Positions 30,718-38,197 of a stretch of DNA of 39,106 nt are shown here, piece by piece. The notes beneath the pieces were generated by a model. It searched no databases. It saw only the letters and a list, made by a program, of their open reading frames with translations, and was not told where the DNA came from. The position numbers and the translations under genes are program-made. The stretch comes from Clostridia bacterium. GTDB lineage: Bacteria > Bacillota > Sulfobacillia > RBS10-35 > JAJYVM01. The DNA lies in assembly GCA_027314765.1 (NCBI GenBank), contig DAHVAF010000006.1, forward strand, positions 1 through 39,106, written 5' to 3'. Position 1 is the first letter of the stretch, and every line of letters starts with the position of its first letter.

Positions 30718-31656
30718 TTGCCGCCCGTCGCCCGCGTCGCCGTGATCCAGGCCTGCCCCGTCCTGATGGACCGCGAGGCCACCATCGCCAAGGTCGCCGC
30801 CCTCACGGCCGATGCCGCCGCCCAGGGGGCCAGGGTGATCCTCTTCCCGGAGGCCTTCGTCCCCGCCTACCCCCGCGGCCTCGGCTTCGGCACGCTGGTC
30901 GGCAGCCGCACCGAGGCCGGCCGCCGTGACTGGGCCCGCTACTGGCGCAACGCCGTCGACGTGCCGAGCCCCGCCACCCAGGCACTGGGCGAGGCCGCCC
31001 GCGCGGCGCAGGCCCACCTCGTGGTGGGCGTCATCGAGCGCGACCTCGGCACCCTCTACTGCACGATCCTCTACTTCGGCCCCGACGGCAGCCTGCTCGG
31101 CAAGCACAGGAAGCTGAAGCCCACGGCCGCCGAGCGGCTCATCTGGGGCGAGGGCGACGGCAGCACCCTGACGGTGGTCGACACCCCCTACGGTCGCCTC
31201 GGCGGCCTCATCTGCTGGGAGAACTACATGCCCCTGGCCCGCACCGCCATGTACGCCCAGGGCGTGGACCTCTACGTCGCGCCGACGGCGGACGCCCGCG
31301 AGAGCTGGCAGGCCACCATCCGCCACATCGCCCTGGAGGGCCGCTGCTTCGTGCTGGCCTGCAACCAGTTCGTGACCAAGGACGCCTACCCCAGGGACCT
31401 CGCCTGCTACGACGACCTGGCGGCGGCGCCCGACCCCATCTGCGCCGGCGGCAGCGCCATCGTGGGGCCGCTCGGCGACTACGTCGTGCCCCCGGTGTAC
31501 GGCCGCGAGGAGATCCTGCTGGCCGACCTCGACATGGACCGCGTGGTGGAGAGCCGCTTCGACTTCGACCCCGTCGGCAGCTACGCCCGCCCGGACGTGC
31601 TGCGCCTGGTGGTCAACACCGCGGATCAGCGGAGCGGGCCGCCCAGCCGGTCGTAG
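30718..31656 (+). CDS. Nitrilase-superfamily carbon-nitrogen hydrolase
   Basis: 312 residues. The catalytic triad is E45 (VILFPEAFVPAYP), K134 (GKHRKLKPTAAE) and C166 (GGLICWENYMPLAR). LYCTILYFGPDGSLLG and VAPTADARESWQATIRHIALEGRCFVLACNQF, with DYVVPPVYGREEILLADLDM, match true nitrilases (branch 1) rather than amidases. It converts a nitrile to a carboxylic acid and ammonia in the cytoplasm. TTG 30718 is the start: GGGAGGG (30704-30710) is 7 nt upstream, the sequence VARVAVIQACPVLMDR begins there as in homologues, and no ATG or GTG is nearby in frame. TACCAT (30692-30697) is a possible -10. Confidence 0.9.
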   Translation: MPPVARVAVIQACPVLMDREATIAKVAALTADAAAQGARVILFPEAFVPAYPRGLGFGTLVGSRTEAGRRDWARYWRNAVDVPSPATQALGEAARAAQAHLVVGVIERDLGTLYCTILYFGPDGSLLGKHRKLKPTAAERLIWGEGDGSTLTVVDTPYGRLGGLICWENYMPLARTAMYAQGVDLYVAPTADARESWQATIRHIALEGRCFVLACNQFVTKDAYPRDLACYDDLAAAPDPICAGGSAIVGPLGDYVVPPVYGREEILLADLDMDRVVESRFDFDPVGSYARPDVLRLVVNTADQRSGPPSRS

Positions 31657-31719
31657 GGCGGTGGCCGCGCGACGTGCGGGCCGAGTCCCCGCCAGCGCAC
31701 GTCCTCGCGCCATCTGAGC

Positions 31720-32802
31720 TCACTCCGGGGCGGTGGCCACGGGCAGGCACGGGAGCGCGACGCGGAAGCGGGCCCCGGCCCCGGGTGCGCTCGTCACGGA
31801 CACCTGGCCGCCATGCAGCTCGACGATGCGCTTCACCAGCGCCAGCCCCAGGCCGCTTCCCCCGGTCGCGCTCGCGCGCGCCCGATCGGCCTTGTAAAAG
31901 CGCTCGAAGACGCGAAGCTGGTCGTCCGGCGCGATCCCGATCCCCGTGTCGGCGACCTCGACCGCGCCGTCCGCTGACAGACGCACGGTGATCCGACCTC
32001 CGGGCGGCGTGAACTTCACCGCGTTGTCGAGCAGGTTGCTCCAGACGTGGTCCGTCAGGGCCTCGTCGGCGACCACGTCCGCGGGGGCAAGGTCCGCCTC
32101 GAGCTCGATGCCCTTGGCGGCCCACTGCGGCTCCGCCGCCAGGATCAGCCGCCGCAACTGGCGGTCGAGCCGGTACCCGTGCCGCTGCAGGGACGCCTCG
32201 TCCAGGGTCGTCAGCTTCAGCAGGTTGTCGCTGAGGCGTGCCAGTCGCTCGCTCTCCGTCTCGATGATCGCCAGGTAGCTCGCCCGCTCCTCCGGGCTCA
32301 GGTCATCCTCGCGCAGGGCCCGGGCAAAGCCCCGGATCGAGGTCAGGGGCGACTGGATCTCGTGCGAGACGTTGGCCACGAACTCCTGGCGCAGGCGCTC
32401 CATGCCCTCCAGGCCCTCGGCCATGGTGTTGATGGTGTGAACCAGCTCCGTGTACGGGTGCTGGGCGCCCCTGCGCGGGCCCTCCACCCGCACGCGGACG
32501 TCGGTCCGGGGGCTGTCCACCCGCACGCGGAAGTCGCCCTGGGCGATGCGGTCGAGGGCGGCCAGGATCGAGCGCCAGGCGGCCATCTCGCGCGGCTGGC
32601 GGATCGCGCCGAAGGTGCCGGCCGGGATGGCGATCAGCCACAGCCCGCCCATGGCAGTCACCACGGTGCGCACCAGCTCGCCGGGGTGGGCGCCAAATCG
32701 GACGAAGAGCCAGCCGCTGATGAAGTAGGCGGCGGTCCAGGCCAGGGCGCAGATGGCCAGCACGGCGAGCAGGCCGAGGGCGCCGCGGACAACCCGGCTC
32801 AC
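31720..32802 (-). CDS. Two-component sensor histidine kinase
   Basis: 360 residues. Two membrane helices (10-35 and 45-66) are separated by only about ten residues, so there is almost no extracellular sensor domain. A HAMP-like linker (about 67-138) follows, then the dimerisation/phospho-acceptor helix with H147 ([16 protein letters not shown]). The ATPase domain has [10 protein letters not shown] (N box), EVADTGIGI (G1), FERFYKAD (F box) and [13 protein letters not shown] (G2). The linker carries an 11-residue tandem repeat ([20 protein letters not shown]) encoded by a 33-bp direct repeat. GTG 32802 overlaps the response regulator stop (GTGA). Its signal may come from the DrrAB exporter it is coupled to, as in intramembrane-sensing kinases. 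Confidence 0.92.
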   Translation of the reverse strand: MSRVVRGALGLLAVLAICALAWTAAYFISGWLFVRFGAHPGELVRTVVTAMGGLWLIAIPAGTFGAIRQPREMAAWRSILAALDRIAQGDFRVRVDSPRTDVRVRVEGPRRGAQHPYTELVHTINTMAEGLEGMERLRQEFVANVSHEIQSPLTSIRGFARALREDDLSPEERASYLAIIETESERLARLSDNLLKLTTLDEASLQRHGYRLDRQLRRLILAAEPQWAAKGIELEADLAPADVVADEALTDHVWSNLLDNAVKFTPPGGRITVRLSADGAVEVADTGIGIAPDDQLRVFERFYKADRARASATGGSGLGLALVKRIVELHGGQVSVTSAPGAGARFRVALPCLPVATAPE

Positions 32803-33464
32803 GGCACCACCTCCAGACGGTAGCCGAGGCCGCGCATGGTCCGGATGCGGAACCCCGACCTGGCTTCCGGAAACCGGTCGCGCAGGCGCTTCACGTGGAC
32901 ATCCACGGTGCGGTCGCCGCCCGGGTAATCGTAGCCCCAGATGCGCTCGAGCAGCTGCTCGCGGGTGAGCGTGCGGCCCTGTCCCTCTGCCAGCTCGTAA
33001 AGCAGCTCAAACTCCTTCTTCGGCAGGACGAGGTCATGGCCCGCGCACGCGACGGCGTGCGCGGCACGATCGAGGCGGATGGCGCCCACCTCCACCACCT
33101 GCGCGGAAGCGATCCGGTAGCGCCGCAGCAGCGCCCGGATGCGGGCGATCAGCTCCTCCGGGTCGAACGGCTTGACCAGGTAGTCGTCGGCCCCGAGCGC
33201 CAGGCCGCGGACCTTGTCCACCGTCGCGCCGCGCGCCGTCAGCATCAGGATGGGCAGGTCGCCGCGCGCGCGGAGCTCCCTGCAGACCTGCCATCCATCC
33301 GTGCCGGGCAGCATCAGGTCCAGGACGGCCAGATCGGCGGGCTCCGCGGCCAACGCCGCGTCCCCGTCGGCGGCCTCCAGCACATCCCACCCCTGCCGGG
33401 CCAGGTAGTGGCGGGCGAGCTGGCGGATGTGCGGGTCGTCGTCCACCACCAGGATGCGGGTCAT
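32799..33464 (-). CDS. OmpR-family response regulator
   Basis: 221 residues. The receiver domain has the acidic pocket VVDDD (residues 6-10), phospho-acceptor D49 (LAVLDLMLPG), T in LMLTARG and K in YLVKPFDPEEL. The C-terminal winged helix has LVLPKKEFELLYELAEGQGRTLTREQLLERIWGYDYPGGDRTVDVHVKRLRDRF and ends RTMRGLGYRLE. It should bind direct repeats upstream of its targets; a good candidate lies upstream of this operon (35235-35251). It overlaps the permease gene before it (ATGA, 33461-33464) and the kinase after it, so partner assignment is secure. Confidence 0.94.
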   Translation of the reverse strand: MTRILVVDDDPHIRQLARHYLARQGWDVLEAADGDAALAAEPADLAVLDLMLPGTDGWQVCRELRARGDLPILMLTARGATVDKVRGLALGADDYLVKPFDPEELIARIRALLRRYRIASAQVVEVGAIRLDRAAHAVACAGHDLVLPKKEFELLYELAEGQGRTLTREQLLERIWGYDYPGGDRTVDVHVKRLRDRFPEARSGFRIRTMRGLGYRLEVVP

Positions 33465-34249
33465 CGCGCCGCCATCGCCCGGCGGAAGCGCCACACGGAC
33501 AGGGGCAGAAAGGCGGCCACCAGCGCGGCGCACCAGAGGAGCGAGGCCAGCACGGGGTGGACCTGGGGCCAGGCGGTGGCGGCCGGGACCGCCCCGCCGA
33601 ACAGCTGCCGGCAGGCGGTGACGACGGCGCTGGTGGGGTTCCAGTTGGCGATGGCCCGCAGGATGGCCGGCATGCCGCCGGTGGGGACGAAGGTGTTGGC
33701 CACAAACGTCAGCGGCATGATCAGGACGAAGCCCAGGCCCTGGGCGCCCTCGCTGCTCTTGAGGAACAGGCCGGCGAACACGCCCACCCAGCTCATGGCG
33801 AACCCGAAGAGCAGGAGCAGGCCGAAGGCGGCCAGCGTGGGGGCCAGGCCGAGTTCGGGCCGCCAGCCGACGATCAGGCCGCAGACAGCCATGGCCACGA
33901 TGCCGAGGACGCTCTCCACGAGGTTGGCGCCGGTGTGGCCGATGAGGACGGCCGCGCGCGCCATGGGCAGCGAGCGGAAGCGGTCCATCACCCCGCTCGC
34001 CATGTCGCTGACGATGCCCGCCATGATGGAGGCCGAGGCCGTGGCCATGCTCTGCACGAAGACGCCGGGCAGCAGGAACTGGCGGTAGTCGCCGCCCGGC
34101 ACGGCGATGGCGCTGCCGAAGATGTAGGCGAACATGAAGACGAACACGATCGGCTGGATCGTGACGCCGGAGAGCTTCTCGGGCATGGAGCGGATGTGGA
34201 GCAGGTGGCGCTTGGCCACGGTCCACGAGTCCGCCAGCAGCCAGCCCAT
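33461..34249 (-). CDS. ABC-2 type exporter permease (DrrB-like)
   Basis: 262 residues, six predicted helices. The N-terminus SWTVAKRHLLHIRSMPEKLSGVTIQPIVFVFMFAYIFGSAI is the DrrB/daunorubicin-exporter hallmark. GVMDRFRSLPMARAAVLIG is the cytoplasmic coupling loop, and PLTFVANTFVPTGGMPAILRAIANWNPTSAVVTACRQL is the conserved late segment. With the ATPase encoded upstream it should export a hydrophobic compound such as an antibiotic or lipid. Start ATG shares one base with the ATPase stop (TGATG); its stop overlaps the response regulator start. It is thus locked between exporter ATPase and two-component genes in one transcript. Confidence 0.92.
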   Translation of the reverse strand: MGWLLADSWTVAKRHLLHIRSMPEKLSGVTIQPIVFVFMFAYIFGSAIAVPGGDYRQFLLPGVFVQSMATASASIMAGIVSDMASGVMDRFRSLPMARAAVLIGHTGANLVESVLGIVAMAVCGLIVGWRPELGLAPTLAAFGLLLLFGFAMSWVGVFAGLFLKSSEGAQGLGFVLIMPLTFVANTFVPTGGMPAILRAIANWNPTSAVVTACRQLFGGAVPAATAWPQVHPVLASLLWCAALVAAFLPLSVWRFRRAMAAR

Positions 34250-35196
34250 CAGGACGCCACCTCCCGTTCGGTGAGGGCCAGGAACACCTCGTCGAGGGTC
34301 GGGCGCCGCAGCGCCAGGTCGTTCACCGCCAGCCCCGCGCGGTCCAGCTCCCGCACCACGGCCCGCAGCCCCGCGACGCCGTCGGCCACCTGCGCCGTGA
34401 GGCGCCCCGTCTCCGGATCGAGCGCGGGCTCCGTGCCCAGGGCGGCGGCCACCGCGCGGCGGACGGCCGGCAGGGTCTCGGTGTCCGGAGCCCGCACGTC
34501 GATCCGCTCGCCGCCCACGCTGCGCTTCAGGTCGTCGGGCGTGCCGGAGGCCACGACCCGCCCGTGGTCGATGACGGCGATCCGGCCGGCGAGGCGGTCG
34601 GCCTCGTCCAGGTACTGCGTCGTCAGCAGGACGGTCGTCCCGGCGCGCGCCAGCCCTTCGATCATGGCCCAGAGGTCCAGGCGGCTGCGCGGGTCAAGGC
34701 CGGTCGTCGGCTCGTCCAGGAAGATGATCGGCGGCGCCGCGACCAGGCTCGCAGCCAGGTCGAGCCGGCGCCGCATGCCGCCGGAGTACGTGCGGACCAG
34801 GCGGTCGCCCGCGGCGGCGAGCCCGAGCTGCTCGAGCAGCGCGTCCGCGCGGGCGCGGGCGCGGGCCGCGGGCATGTGGTAAAGCCGCGCCATCATCACC
34901 AGGTTGGCGCGTCCCGTCAGGTACTCGTCGACGGCGGCCTGCTGGCCGGCCAGGCCGATGCGGCGCCGGACCTCGTGCCCCTGGCGCACGACGTCGAAGC
35001 CGTCCACCCGGGCCGTGCCGGCATCCGGCCGCAGCAGCGTGGTGAGAATGCGGACGATCGTGGTCTTGCCGGCCCCGTTGGGGCCGAGAAGGCCGAGGAT
35101 CGTCCCGGGTTCGACGACGAGGTCGACCCCGTCCAGGGCTCGGGTCTTGCCGAAGCGCTTGGCCAGCCCCTCGGCCCGGATCGCGGCGGTGGCCAT
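34249..35196 (-). CDS. ABC exporter ATPase (DrrA-like)
   Basis: 315 residues. Walker A LLGPNGAGKTTIVRIL, Q-loop GLAGQQAAVDEYLTG, signature TYSGGMRRRLDLAASL, Walker B IIFLDEPTTGLDPRSR and the switch TTQYLDEADRLAGRIAVIDHG are complete. The C-terminal extension (about 225-315, ending RRPTLDEVFLALTERE) is the DrrA-type regulatory domain. It energises the DrrB-like permease that follows. ATG 35196 is preferred because GAGGGGGG lies 6 nt before it; TTG 35202 is possible. First gene of the exporter/two-component operon, behind a direct-repeat operator. Confidence 0.95.
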   Translation of the reverse strand: MATAAIRAEGLAKRFGKTRALDGVDLVVEPGTILGLLGPNGAGKTTIVRILTTLLRPDAGTARVDGFDVVRQGHEVRRRIGLAGQQAAVDEYLTGRANLVMMARLYHMPAARARARADALLEQLGLAAAGDRLVRTYSGGMRRRLDLAASLVAAPPIIFLDEPTTGLDPRSRLDLWAMIEGLARAGTTVLLTTQYLDEADRLAGRIAVIDHGRVVASGTPDDLKRSVGGERIDVRAPDTETLPAVRRAVAAALGTEPALDPETGRLTAQVADGVAGLRAVVRELDRAGLAVNDLALRRPTLDEVFLALTEREVAS

Positions 35197-35218
35197 GAGC
35201 AACCCCCCTCGGCCAGGA

Positions 35219-35251
35219 AGGCTATCCGGCCTCTGTGAACGGGGCGTGAAC
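35219..35251 (-). promoter_or_regulatory. Candidate response-regulator operator of the drr/two-component operon
   Basis: On the plus strand GTGAAC-GGGGC-GTGAAC at 35235-35251 forms an 11-bp tandem repeat (GTGAACGGGGC, GTGAACCGGGC from 35235; 10 of 11 equal). Read in the operon's direction it is GTTCAC-N5-GTTCAC, the 11-bp spacing of OmpR/PhoB-type sites, followed after about 8 bp by GATAGCCT, a possible -10. It lies about 40 bp before the ATPase start. Confidence 0.5.
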
Positions 35252-35290
35252 CGGGCGCGGCACGCTGGCCTCCGTGTCCGTGGCCCGAGC

Positions 35291-35758
35291 CTACCTGGCG
35301 GTCACGCCCAGGTAGGCGGCCAGGATGCGGGCGCTGCGCTTGCGCGCGGGGGCGATGGCTGGAAAGGCGCTGCAGGGGTGGACCGCGACCCAGCCCTCGA
35401 GCCCGTCGCGCAGGGTGCCGCCGACGGCTCGCACCTCGAAGCCGAAGTTGAGCATCGGCCCGTAGGGGTGGTCGGGCCAGAACCAGTGGACGACCTCGCG
35501 CACGACCTCGACCTCAAGGCCCGTCTCCTCGCGGCACTCGCGCACGACGGCCGCCTCCGGGCTCTCGCCGATCTCGACCACGCTGCCAGGCAGCGCCACC
35601 CCGCCACCCGGCGGGTGCAGGAAGACGACGCCTGCCGGGGTGACGATGACGGCGCCGATGCCCGTCACGTTGGCGGGGTAGTGGACCCAGCCACACCCGG
35701 GCAGCGCGCGCGAACGATGCCCTTGGCGTCCCGAAGGCTGCGCGTGGCGGGGGCACAC
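35291..35758 (-). CDS. Nudix hydrolase
   Basis: 155 residues. The Nudix box is complete: GSVVEIGESPEAAVVRECREETGLEV (G-x5-E-x7-R-E-x2-E-E-x-G) with the metal-binding Glu pair. IGAVIVTPAGVVFLHPPGGGVALPG precedes it and FGFEVRAVGGTLRDGLEGWVAVHP follows. The protein cleaves a nucleoside diphosphate linked to another moiety; the substrate is not readable. GTG 35758, 8 nt after the iminopeptidase stop, is used because of coupling. The first 35 residues are low-complexity and the domain proper begins at VTGIGAVIV. Confidence 0.85.
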   Translation of the reverse strand: MCPRHAQPSGRQGHRSRALPGCGWVHYPANVTGIGAVIVTPAGVVFLHPPGGGVALPGSVVEIGESPEAAVVRECREETGLEVEVVREVVHWFWPDHPYGPMLNFGFEVRAVGGTLRDGLEGWVAVHPCSAFPAIAPARKRSARILAAYLGVTAR

Positions 35759-35766
35759 TGGGATAC

Positions 35767-36705
35767 TCAGCTATCGCGGGCAAAGCGGCCTGTGGCCGCC
35801 ACGATCCGCTCCGTCATCTCGGCGCCCCCGCCGTGGCCCGTGCCGACCACCTGCAGCTCAGCGCCAGGCCAGCCGCGCGCCAGCTCCCAGGCCGTGTCCA
35901 GCGGCCCGCCCAGGTCCAGCCTGCCGTGGATCAGGACGGCTGGAATCCCGACGAGGCGGTGCGCGTCCCGCAGGAGCTGGCCCTCGGCCAGCCAGGCGCC
36001 GTGGTGGAAATAGTGGGCGCAGGTGCGGGCGAAGGTCATCCGGAAGGCGGGGTCCTCATAGCGGGGATGAGGACGCCAGCCCGGCTCCAGCGAGAGCACG
36101 GCGTCCTCCCAGCGGCACCAGGCCCGGGCCGCCTCTTCGCGCACGGCGGCGTCCGGCTGCACGTTCAGCAGGTGGTTGTAGGCCGCCACCAGGTCGCCCT
36201 CGCGCTGGCCGCGGAACGCGGCCCACTCCTCGGGGAAGTAGCGCCCCACCTCGTGGTAGAGCCAGTGGATGTCGGCGCGCCGGGTCATGGTGACGGCCGC
36301 CAGCACCATCTCGGTGACGCGCTCGGGGTGGCGCTCGGCGTACGCGAGGCCCAGCGTGACGCCCCAAGAGCCGCCCCATACCAGCCACCGCTCGATGCCG
36401 AGGTGTCCGCCCAGGCGCTCGATGTCGGCGATGAGGTGCTCGGTGGTGTTGGCCGCCAGGGACGTGAGGGCCCCAGTGCGCGGCAGGCTGCGGCCAGACC
36501 CGCGCTGGTCGAAGAGGACGATGCGGTAGCGCGCGGGGTCGAAGTACCGCCGGTGGCCCGGGGTGCAGCCCGAGCCGGGGCCGCCATGGAGGACGCCGGC
36601 CGGCTTGCCATGCGGGTTGCCGCAGGTCTCCCAGTAGATCCGGTGGCCGTCCCCGACATCCAGCAGGCCGTGGGCGTGGGGCTCGATGGCCGGGAACAGC
36701 GGCAG
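35767..36705 (-). CDS. pip: Proline iminopeptidase, probable CTG start
   Basis: Read from CTG 36705 the product has 312 residues, the normal size: LPLFPAIEPHAHGLLDVGDG, then IYWETCGNPHG, VLHGGPGSGCTPGHRRYFDP, VLFDQRGSGRSLP, WLVWGGSWGVTLGLAYAERHP (nucleophile Ser) and MVLAAVTMTRRADIHWLYHEVGRYFPEEW. The Asp is in LIHGRLDLGGPLDTAW and the His in VGTGHGG. No ATG, GTG or TTG gives the N-terminal half; the first ATG (36309) would remove 132 residues including the Ser. The CTG lies 1 nt after the HEPN stop, behind GGAGGAGGG. The enzyme releases N-terminal proline from peptides in the cytoplasm. The Nudix gene follows 8 nt later. Confidence 0.85.
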   Translation of the reverse strand: MPLFPAIEPHAHGLLDVGDGHRIYWETCGNPHGKPAGVLHGGPGSGCTPGHRRYFDPARYRIVLFDQRGSGRSLPRTGALTSLAANTTEHLIADIERLGGHLGIERWLVWGGSWGVTLGLAYAERHPERVTEMVLAAVTMTRRADIHWLYHEVGRYFPEEWAAFRGQREGDLVAAYNHLLNVQPDAAVREEAARAWCRWEDAVLSLEPGWRPHPRYEDPAFRMTFARTCAHYFHHGAWLAEGQLLRDAHRLVGIPAVLIHGRLDLGGPLDTAWELARGWPGAELQVVGTGHGGGAEMTERIVAATGRFARDS

Positions 36706-36706
36706 G

Positions 36707-37141
36707 TCAGCCCTCCTCCCTGTCGTGCAGCCAACGCCGTGACCAGGTCATGAAGGCGGCGAGGTCCGCGATCCCGCCAGGCAGACCCGCCAGAAGCTGC
36801 TGGTCCTCCACCTGCTCGTATCCGTGCACAAGTCGGTTGCGCAAGCCGATCATGTCGTGCCAACGCTTCACCTGCGTGTCCGCGACGCCCGTTCCGGCAA
36901 CCGTGGCATTGAGAGCGTCGTGGGCGCCCTGAGGGACATGGCGTGCTGCCTTCGCGCTCACGTGAAAGCAGATGTCGATCACGGCCTCGATGGATGTCTG
37001 GATGGCGTACCGCACGCCGGCGACCATGAGCGGGCCAGGCGGAGCATCGGTGGTATACTCCGCCACCGGCCGCAGCACGGCCAGTTCGGCGTCAATGTAG
37101 GTCAGCTTCGCGAGGATGCGACCAGCATCGACTTCACCCAT
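36707..37141 (-). CDS. hepT: HepT-type HEPN toxin RNase (second pair)
   Basis: 144 residues. GEVDAGRILAKLTYIDAELAVL opens the helical HEPN fold, YAIQTSIEAVIDICFHVSAK is the typical second helix, and the catalytic motif is RNRLVHGY (R-x4-H-x-Y) with the Tyr that partner MntA proteins modify. ATG 37141 overlaps the nucleotidyltransferase gene by 8 nt, so the two are coupled; the frame open to 37282 is the shadow of that gene. It differs strongly from the HepT at 14737-15183 and has no repeated 3' end. The iminopeptidase start follows 1 nt after its stop, so it may share the transcript. Confidence 0.88.
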   Translation of the reverse strand: MGEVDAGRILAKLTYIDAELAVLRPVAEYTTDAPPGPLMVAGVRYAIQTSIEAVIDICFHVSAKAARHVPQGAHDALNATVAGTGVADTQVKRWHDMIGLRNRLVHGYEQVEDQQLLAGLPGGIADLAAFMTWSRRWLHDREEG

Positions 37142-37580
37142 GGCGTAGCGCCTCGATGAGGTCGCGCTCAACCTGGCGGTAGCGGATCTGTTCGTCCGGA
37201 TACATTCGCGCCACATACATGACGAAGTCGTCCGCCGCGTCCTCGTCCGATACCCAGACACGGCGGCCCCTGGCCACCGCACGAAAGCTGAAGCGAACCT
37301 GCCGTGGCGAGAGCACGGTCACGTGGAACTCGTGCCCGGCAAAGCCCTTGAGGACCTGGCCGACTTGGGCCTCCAGGTGCCACGGCACCCACCCCGCCCG
37401 CGTCCAGACATCTCGGCGGGCGATGATGCCAATGTCGATGTCGCTGTCGGTCCGCATGTCGCCGTCCAGGCAGGAGCCGAACAGGTACGCCGCCACGGCA
37501 TCAGGCGGCGCCTCGCGGCTGAGGACATCCGCAACGTACTTGGCGACCTGGGCCGGCGTTGGCGGAGCCACGGAGGCCAC
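37134..37580 (-). CDS. mntA: MntA-type nucleotidyltransferase antitoxin (second pair)
   Basis: 148 residues. AAYLFGSCLDGDMRTDSDIDIGII has G35-S36 and the D47-x-D49 pair of minimal nucleotidyltransferases, and HEFHVTVLSPRQ occupies the third-carboxylate region, where an Asp is less obvious (possibly His/Thr instead). It should AMPylate the HEPN partner to silence it. GTG 37580 is used; GGGAGG lies about 11 nt upstream. The upstream 80 bp hold the direct repeat CATGAATCG (37632-37640 and 37652-37660), a candidate operator, and the DinB terminator. Confidence 0.85.
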   Translation of the reverse strand: MASVAPPTPAQVAKYVADVLSREAPPDAVAAYLFGSCLDGDMRTDSDIDIGIIARRDVWTRAGWVPWHLEAQVGQVLKGFAGHEFHVTVLSPRQVRFSFRAVARGRRVWVSDEDAADDFVMYVARMYPDEQIRYRQVERDLIEALRHG

Positions 37581-37631
37581 CCCCGTACCTCCCTTGTACC
37601 ATGGGCGGGCGGGGCATTCGCCTCAACAGGT

Positions 37632-37660
37632 CATGAATCGCTTCGATATCACATGAATCG
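37632..37660. repeat. Direct repeat CATGAATCG, period 20 bp
   Basis: Two identical 9-bp copies flank GATATC. They lie upstream of the second mntA. Function is unknown; an operator is possible. Confidence 0.35.
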
Positions 37661-37682
37661 GGGCGCGCCCACGGCGCGCCCC
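37660..37682 (-). terminator. Terminator hairpin after dinB-like gene
   Basis: GGGGCGCGCC (37660-37669), loop CAC, GGCGCGCCCC (37673-37682): a perfect 10-bp stem 20 bp past the DinB-like stop, followed on the minus strand by GATTCATGTG. Confidence 0.65.
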
Positions 37683-37702
37683 GTCACGAATGCGCGTGCG
37701 GA

Positions 37703-38197
37703 TCAGCCGTTGCCCGAGACGAAGACGGTCCAGTCCACGGGCGCCGGGGTGAAGCCCAGCTGGCGGATCAGCGTCGTCACCTGGCCCCGGTGGTAGGTGC
37801 CGTGGTTGACCAAGTGGATCAGCAGGTCGCCGAGGGGGATGGCGAACGTGGCGCCGCTGGTGAAGCGGCCGTTCACCACCCGTTCCAGGTCGGCGTCGGT
37901 GAGGCGGGCGACGAAGGGGCGCACCTCGCCCTCGACCTCGGCCCAGCGGGCGGCAATGGCCGTCACGTCCGGGAACTCGGCCGCGCGGCGCATCGTCGGG
38001 CGGGCGACGCCCTGGAAGCGCTGATACCAAAGGGACTCGACCTCCATGATGTGCACCAGGTGGTGCAGCAGGGAGGGGAAGCTGCCGCCGAGCGGGCGGC
38101 TCAGCTCCGCGGTCGGGATGGCGGCGACGGCCTTCAGCTGGCGGTCGCGGGCCCAGTAGTTGTAGTCCATCAGGCGGCGGACGTCATTTGCGGTCAT
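37703..38197 (-). CDS. DinB/YfiT-family metal-binding four-helix protein
   Basis: 164 residues. RLMDYNYWARDRQLKAVAAI opens helix one. The metal His positions are LLHHLVHIMEVESLWYQRF (His in helix two) and LLIHLVNHGTYHRGQVTTLIRQLG (H-x3-H in helix four), the DinB signature. Members include thiol-dependent S-transferases using bacillithiol or mycothiol and many of unknown activity. Start ATG overlaps the stop of the dioxygenase-like gene (ATGA, 38194-38197), so the two are co-translated, and a hairpin ends the unit. Confidence 0.87.
   Translation of the reverse strand: MTANDVRRLMDYNYWARDRQLKAVAAIPTAELSRPLGGSFPSLLHHLVHIMEVESLWYQRFQGVARPTMRRAAEFPDVTAIAARWAEVEGEVRPFVARLTDADLERVVNGRFTSGATFAIPLGDLLIHLVNHGTYHRGQVTTLIRQLGFTPAPVDWTVFVSGNG

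Noticed and set aside
29088-30929. 613-residue plus-strand frame
   Set aside because: It lies antisense to the serine hydrolase, whose catalytic motifs are intact; composition is shadow-like.
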